Shown here: positions 10,501-19,500 of the stretch, piece after piece | Layout: every line of letters begins with the position of its first letter | Numbering within the stretch: position 1 is the stretch's first letter | From: a virus | DNA: 64,000 bases | IMG/VR virus record: IMGVR_UViG_3300021602_000007 | Coordinates: 1-64,000 of that record | Strand: one strand, 5' to 3' | The notes under the pieces: model-generated | What the model was told of the DNA's origin: nothing | Databases searched by the model: none | The model's input: the letters and a program-made list of their open reading frames with translations, nothing else | Translations under genes and position numbers: made by a program

Positions 10501-13500
10501 CATCATCTTGTTCAGTGAATTCATTTTTAATATCATCATAGTCTTCTAATAATTCACTATATGCAATACCTTTTATATCTGCAATAGTAGCTTTGTATTC
10601 TCTAGTAAGCCTATCAAACTCTGGCTTAAACTTATCTCTTATAGCAAGAATTTTATCCTTAGATAAAAACTTAACATACTTTCTACTATCTTTAGTACTA
10701 TTGCCTAATACCCACTCAGCATATCTTTCTTGTAGTGTTGAATTCTCTTTAGTAAGATATTTAATCACTGTAGGATAACCATTCGCACCAGTTTTTAGAT
10801 TCTTTAAGTATATAGAAAGTTTATCAATGTCAAAGTCACTTCCCACTTTATTTACAATAGCAGAAGGAACAACAACAGAATCACCAAAGTCTTCAGGAAG
10901 GAACTTAGCTATCTTGAATACATCAATTGAGTTCTGTTTCTGTGTAGGAATACGATATGCTACACCAAATAATGCAGCCATTTCTGCTTTACCTTCTTCT
11001 GTTTCATTGAAGTAACGAATAAGTTCTTCATCAGTTTTATCTGACTTAAACCAACGTCCAACCATTATTTCACAATAACGCTTACCATCTTCATCTTCAT
11101 AAAATTTAAGAATCTTAGATGAATATACTGTTTTTTTATTTCCAGTTTTCTTATCAGTAATCTCAGTAGTCTTTATTCTATTCTTAGATTCAAATAGTGC
11201 AGAGGTTATTTGCACTTTCATTCCTCCAGAAATTTTAGGAGAAGTAATATTTGTATCAGCAATAGAATATAATATATTTCTGATTTGTTGATATGAAGGA
11301 GTTGCTTCTAGTATAGTGTCCCCACTTGCAAATCCTGCAAAACTATCAATGATATTGTTATTAATTTCTCTCTTTTCAATCTCTTCTCCTAGAGTAGTAA
11401 TTAATTTTTCTCTATCTATTATTCTAAATTCTTTTCTATTATTTTTGTTTATAGTTTCCTTAATACCAAGTTTTCTAAGAAGAGTGTAATACCCTTGCTC
11501 AAGTTTAGCTTCTAGTAACTTTTGATTATTTTGAATTTCTTTATATAGAGGAGATGCTTCTTCCCTTTTTGCATCCGTATCTAAAGCAATCCATTCTATG
11601 AGTCTTTCATCAAAGTCAGTAATGATGTTACCTTCTGCATCTTTCACTTCAAAATCAATAGGCATACCTCCTTCTAAGAAGTCCATAGTTACTAGTTTAG
11701 TAACTTGTGAACCCTGTGTAACTTTTGGTGAGTCTTTAGAAGGTACATCTGCTTGTAGAGCAATAATAGAGAATGGTATTTTTGAAACTCCTTGTGGTAA
11801 ATCAGAATTATTTTTTTCTTCTTCTGTTTCAAATGGATCAGTATTAAATATACCATCTTTATATAATTCAAACACTGCTTCTGTTCCCACTTTACTACCT
11901 GATTCAAATACAGCATAGTCAACATCCTCTGCTTGCATTTTATTATACAACTTAATTGCATTTGAATTAGGGTCCATTTCATGAAGAATTCTAAATGAAT
12001 ATGGCACCAATGCAAGTTTATGTAACACTACATCATTATAGTTTCTGCCATTCACTTTACTTCCTCTTATAATAGGTTTCCTAGGAGTGTATGTACTTCT
12101 TACATTAGGATTATTTCCTATATATCTCACTCTACCATCTTCATCTTCAACTCGTTTAATATCAAATGCTATTTCCTCATCATTAAGAACTAGTCCTTTT
12201 TCTTGTTTTTCTTCATCTGATAGACCTTCACCCTTAACAACTTTTTCATATGCTACATCATATCTAACTTGTTTATCGTTAGAATCATTCCAGTTTCCTG
12301 TACGTATACCAAATATACGATTAGCTTTGAGTGTAATTATACCTGCACCATCTGTTTCTTTCCAAGCATTATTATATCCATCAAGATCATTTGTGCTAAG
12401 TACATCACCAACACTAATAGATCTATAATAGTTTCTATCCATATCTGTCCATCCTATGTCCCCCTCTGAATAGCCTCTATTGTAAGCTTTATCATAAGCT
12501 TCATTAACTGATCCAGTTATAAGAGCTTGTCCTGGAGAGGTAAAGTTTCTAACACGCTTTAACTCATCAGCATATTGATAAGGATCTGAATATAGTAATT
12601 TATGATATTCAATATTTGCAATCATGTAATTAACAGTTATCAACTTGAGTTGTTCTCTTAATGTTGCTTCAGTTAACTTCATACCTTCAGCAAATAATAA
12701 ATCTTTAGCAACTAATCCTGTTTCATCGTAGTATACAATACCAAATGTTCTAAGTAATCTATCTGTGTTTGTTGCTTCTTTATTAATGAAGATTCTTACA
12801 GCATTATCAATTTGTGTTTTGAATTCTTTATATAGTTCTTCTGAAGTTGCTTCTTCTCCATTGTCCTTTTTAAAATTCATTATATCATTATGTAACTTAT
12901 TTATTTCATTATCTTTCTTTTTGGTATCATCAGCAAAGATTGCTTTAAAGAAACGAAGATCTTTAGCTTTCTTTCCTTTTACTACTGTACGTCCATCTCT
13001 AGCAAGCCCCACTTCAGACATGAAATAGTTCTTGAATATATTAATAAATGAGTTGTTTCTAAATGTAGCAGCTGTTACAAATGGAGAACCATCATTATGC
13101 ATTCTACTTGCATGTTCAATAGTTGCATCTCCAGGAACAAGATTTAAATAAATACCCACTGCATTAAGATTAAGCTCCTGTATAATCCTTTGTACCAATG
13201 ATTGTTTTGCAGATGCTTTTTTCTTTCCAGTGGCTTCGTTGATTGTTCCATCAACAAAGATAGGATGCAATAGATTTTCACTATCTTCAATACGATTTCC
13301 TGTTGCATCATCATGACCAATATCAAACATGCTCTGTAGCACTACACTACCTTGACTAAACTTATCTGTAAGAAGATATGCATAAGGTGTTTCTTCCAGC
13401 TCTTTAATATTTTTTAGTTTTGAAAGAACTGTATATAGATTACTTATTGCATTTGTACCAACAAATGCTTGTGAGCGTTCACCATTAATGTTAAAATATG

Positions 13501-16500
13501 TACTCTCAAAATCGGTATCACTATCAACAATTGCTTTAAGTATACTAAGATTTGTAAGTTGCTTAACAATATCTAATGTTTTATTACTAAATGTTTTAAT
13601 ACTATTGTCTATAGGTTCTCCTGTTTCTTCATCAATAACAGCTTTATTATTTTTATACACTGGACCTTTTTCAGCAAAACTTGTTCTAATTCCATCTACA
13701 GCTTTTCTAAATACGCCAAGTTGTTTCTTATCTAATTTTTTAAGATCATTTGAAGTGAAACTGATTCCTATATTCTTTAAGAATGTTGTATACTGCTCTA
13801 GCTTGTCACTTTCTAATGTTAGTTTTTTTAATATATCTGTAGCAGAATATTTACCTGTTTTAGAATCATAACTAAAATATGGAGATTCATCTTCCTTAAT
13901 TGTATTTACTATACTATTGAATAATTTACGTTTAGCTTGATTAGCTGCAGAACTTAACGTAGAATTAGTAACTACAACTTCTCCTGAAGGAAGAACAAAT
14001 ACAGAAATAACATCTGCATTTTGTTTTTTCATGGTCTTCCAGAATTCAGAAATTAATTCAAGATCGTAATCTTTTAAACCAGTGAATATAGATGTTTTAT
14101 TTGCATCTGTAGTTACTGACTTCTTTGTAAGACGATTATACAGAGCAGCATAATTAGGATTACCTTGTGCCATTAGTTGTAATCTATTAAACATTTCATC
14201 TATATCTACAGAGTCATGCAGTTTATTCAATAGTTGAATATACACTTGATCTGCTGGTATTAACATAACACCACCTATAGATGACTCTTCAAAGTCTAGT
14301 CCATTACTTCCTGATTCTATTTGTGGTAATGTAGCAAACAATAATTTAATAGTACTATTTGCTTTTCTAAATGAATCTATTTTAGTAGCATCTCCATACT
14401 CACCTTTACCTGAATTATCTTCATCTCTAAGAACTGTTTCATCATTCTCATCAAATTCAACATTATAAGACTTAAGCTTCTGTTCATGTAATGCTACAAT
14501 ATTATCCCATTCTAATTTAACATTGTTAAATAAATCTTTCATAAGACTTATTTTTCTTTTAGATTCTGCATCTGATATTTTTCCAATAGCTTTTTGTTTA
14601 GCATATTGTTCACTTACATATTTAATACTATCTAAAACATTAGCTCTAAGATCATTATATAACCTACTCTTAGGAATTTTATTTATTGCAAAAACACTAT
14701 CATTGTTATCCATTAATCCAGCCACTGTAGCAAATGTCATTTGCTGAATTATATCATGCACTTGGGCAGATGGTATAGTTATAATCTTAGGAGTAAGTCT
14801 AAATGTAGAATCCTCATCAGCTGTAGCATAATCTCTATCTATAACCCCTCTCTTAGCATATGATAATTTAGATTCATATGGATTATATTCTGCATAATAT
14901 CCATTGCCTATTTTACTAAATAAGTTTGCTGTGTTAGTTCTAGCATTTTTACCTGTAAAGAATGTTCTAATAAAATCAACTAACTCAGCAAACATTCTGC
15001 TAATCAATGATTTACCATATGTAGGATTAGCCACATTCTTATTAGTAATAACAAAATCTCTAAACTCCTCTGCTAGTTCTTCTCTTATTTGATCTTCACT
15101 AGCAGTTTTATATTGAATTATTTCTCCTGTGAATCTATCTTTATAGGTTCCTTCTCTGTTTCTAAATTCATCAATGATTGCTTGTCTTTCTTTTGGACTA
15201 GTGAACATACTCCATATAGCTTCAAACACCTCATGATATGCTGTACCCACCTCTGCATTTTCATATACATAAACACCACCTTTATGAAGCATACCCCAAG
15301 CTTGTCTGCCATTGGTAGCCTTAATCATATTCTTTAATCTATATAAAGGAATTGTTGGAAGAACTTTTTTGAAAAACTCTTCTATCTTTTCCCAATCTTC
15401 TTTTTCAAACTTTTCAGCTGGAGTGTTAAGTTTTAATCTAAATGGTTTGAATCTTTTGCTTTGTCTATTTGTGGGAGTATTAAAGTCTTCAGAATCTGGT
15501 TCTGTTGGAAGTTCTTCTTTCTGTTCATTTAGTTTAGCTAGTTCTTTTTCATATTTAGCATTAATTTTATCAGAATCAAAATAATCTTTATATGCTTTAA
15601 TTTCATCAGAATTTTCTATTTGATCATACGTTACAGAAGTAAATTTATTTTTCATATATAAATCTTGAATTAATTTATATATGTTATTCATTATAACTTT
15701 TAATTCTTTAAAAGGTACTGCATGAAGTAGTAGTTCATGCATATTTCCTAATCCTTCTACAGTAGCTAGTCCAAGTTGAGTAAGACTTGTACCTTTACCT
15801 AAACCAGTTAAATAAAAATTTGCAAGTTTTAATTCCTCTTTCCATTCTTTTTCTAATTTAGCTTTCTTAGCTTCTATATCAGAAGAAGCTTGTTTTTTAG
15901 TAGTTTTCTTTACTTCTGGCTTACTGACTTCTATGCCTTCTTCAGCTAAATCTTCATTGCTTATAAAGCTCTTAGTACCAGTGGCTAGATTTGTTACATC
16001 AACTCCTTTAGCAGTTATCTTTATCACTTGATAATCACCACCTTGAAATCTTAAGTCATCACCTTTATTAATAAGTGATGTGGTAACTTCTTCTCCTCCC
16101 ATGAAGGATTCTGTACCAATTAGTTCCTTATTATAGTTTAGAATTGAAGGAATTGATTCTTTAAATATTGTTCCATATATAAACTGAAGAGCAAATTGAT
16201 TATCTTTTGATTCACCACTTAGCTGTGATAAGACACTACTAAGTGCATTTAGATTTTCCTCAGTGACACCAGTAACTAAAAGAATACCTTCATCTCGTAA
16301 TAATTTTATAAAGGCACTGAACTCAACACTTTGAGGATCATCAAGAATGTCTTCCTTCTGTGATTTTAATTCATCAAGTACTCTCTTTCTATCAATAGTA
16401 TACTTAGCAACTCCTCCACTTTTCAATGGTCTCTCTCCTTCTACAATTCCTGTAGGAGTAGTTATTAATGGTTTAACTACTTGTTTTGTAGGAGTTACTT

Positions 16501-19500
16501 GTTTTTTAGGAGCTAGTACAGGAGTCTTTAATGCAAAGTTATCCACTGTACCAGTGAGTGTAAAATATGTTCCTGTTCTATTAACATCATCCTCATCTTT
16601 AAGAGCTCTGAATTGTGTTGTCAAAGGAATCTCATCACCACTTCTTTCAATTGTTAAATTTCCCGATTCATCAGGAGCTTTATCAGAAAGTTTATATGTT
16701 TGATAGTTAGGCCATACTCTTTCAATAAGATTACCATCAGCACCCTTACCTAATTGTTCAGTGTAAGGATTTTTCCAATTACTACCATTAACTTTATTAG
16801 CATCTGTATGATTATATAATTGTTGTATTAGGTATATAATAGCTGTTTTTTCTTGTTCTAATCCATTAGGTGTAAATGAAAAACCTTTTGTTGCATCCAC
16901 TTTACGGTCAGCATCTGATGATAATCCAGATATAAATAATTTTGTATCACCATTAACTTTTTGAAACCACATGTTATTGTATCCTGCAGGTTTTGGTTTA
17001 CCATCTGAATCTTTTACAATACCCCAGTATGCTACTGATTGTAGCCACTCAAATAATGGTGCTGATTTAGATTCTTTTCCAACAGTACCTTCTTCAGCAG
17101 CATTCTTTGTAATCTGATGTAATACATCATATATAGCAGTGGCTTCTTTTTCACTAAACTTTCTATTGAATAATTTAGCTAATCCAACATTAGGAATTCT
17201 TAATACAACTCTTCCAAATGGTGTATTGAATGTTGATGAATTTTCTGTTACAGATTGATTTGTTGTAGGTACAGTTATCACTCTAGCTGTCTTGAGTGTA
17301 CCTTTTTGAAGTAGACCAGCTTTTTCTGCTGATACACGTTTATTATAATCTCTAACAAAACTTTTTGATTTATCATCCCATTTCTCAGAATACTCAGGAC
17401 TACCAAAAGATGCATCAAATGGTTGAGGCTCATCTAATTGTGTATTACTTAATTGATCATCTCTCCACTCTTTATATTGTTTTTCAAGATCTTTCTTAAG
17501 AGCATCATTATTAACAATGTCCTCCCTAAACATGGACTCATATTTATTTGATCCAGATTTTTGTGGATAATCTCCTTTAAGTTCTTCACTAGGAAGAGAT
17601 TGATATACAGCACGCTCTAAAACATTTGTATCTTTTGATTTAATTACTTCACCATTCTGATCAACAAGTTCACCCTTTTCATTAACTATTACAAGGACAA
17701 TTGATTTCTTTGGATTATTTTCTTCTTTTGCTTTTTCTTTTACTGAAAGATCTTTCAGCATATATGATGTAAGCCCAAGAAGTCCTGCTTTTTCTTCAGT
17801 ATTACTTGTAACAATTATTACTTTAAACTTCTTTTTATCTTCTTCATTTAAAGAATTATATTTCTTTGTAAATTTGTCTATTCTTTTTTGAGCAGGTTTA
17901 TTTTTATCTATAGGACGACCTGATCTAAGTACAGCCAATGCATTCTTTTTTCCAGCCACTTCAAAAGATCCCTTACCAAACATATTTGGTGAGCCAGTAG
18001 ATTTTGTTCCAATGAGTTGTTTTGCAAGAGCCTCATTTGATTGTAGTTTTCTTTCTTCTATTAATCGTTCTTTATATGTTTCTACAAATTTTTCAAATGT
18101 TGATATTATTTTTTCTTTTGCAGTTTGTTCAGCAATTGCTGCATCAATTTCAGATTGAATACTTTTAACTTGTTCCTCTAACTTATCTACACTAGCAGTT
18201 AGTTTAACAATCTTTAGTCCTTTTTCAAAATCACTAATGTCAGATTCTAGTTGTACAACTAAAGCAGTGAATGCAGTTTTGTCAAAGTTTTCCACTCCTT
18301 CTGAATACTGATCAAGATTAGCCTCAAGCTCAGCAATAGAAAGGGGAATGCCTGGATTTGCTTCCTTTATTTTTTGTATATGTTCATTAAGTAGATTTAG
18401 GGAATCTTTTAAAATTGCCTTTGCTTTATCTAATAAAGTTTGATGTTTAATAAGTGCCTTAGTTGTTGTTTCTAAAAGATCATCTAGTTTGTATATATCA
18501 TCTTTTATCTGATCTTTAATTTCAGCTCCAGAAACAGGAAGAGAATCTAAACTATCAAGGAACTCTTTAAAAAATGGAATACTATTTTCAAGATTTGATT
18601 TTTCTTCTGATAGTTCGTTAACTTCTTTTTCTACAATAACACGTAAAGACTCTATATCAAGAATTTGTTTTTTCAATGCATTAACAGTTTTTTTATTAGT
18701 AACTGTTTCCGCTTTATTTCTAAGATCTTCTAAAGTTTTAGTATGTTCTTCAAGTTTCTCTTTACTCTTTTCTAATTTTTCACTTATCTGTTTTACACGA
18801 TTGACACTATTCTCATATAATTCTGTGATTATATTTTGTCTTATCTGTTGACCTCTAGAAATAGTTATAGGGGCATCTGCAAACTTTCTTGCTGCTGTAG
18901 TTGCTTCATTTGATATTTTACCCACTGGTCTAACCATTGCATCTTTGAACCCTGGTTTAGCTTTGAAATGGGTATTCCAAACTTCTGATTTTTTAACTAC
19001 ACCATTTTCATCCTTATACTCAAAAGTTAATCTATCCTTGGTAGGATTATATGCTAATTTACCTTTGACAGGATTACCATCTTTATCTTTTATACCATAG
19101 TGTTCATATGTAGTGTCCCTGTTCTCATATAGGAAATTTGATTTTGGATCTGCTTTTATGGCATCATAACTTTGTATATTTAATCCTAACAACGTTTCCT
19201 TGCTTATATCAGTTGTTGTCTTTGTTGTAGGATTAAATATTTTAATTGTACCATTATCATTCTCCTGAACAATTTTAATCACTGGGGCATGTGCCACCTC
19301 ATTATTATTTTTATCATATCTAGTTATTTTTCCTATTACATATTGTTGTCCAATAGTAATAGTCTTGTCTCCAGATTTTGTTTTTATAATAATGTTTTTC
19401 TTAGGAATAGGTTTTCCAGAAGTATCAGTTTCAGCAACTTCTTCTTCATCTTCTATAGTTTGGTAATTACTTGGATTCTTTTTAATATCATTATACTCTT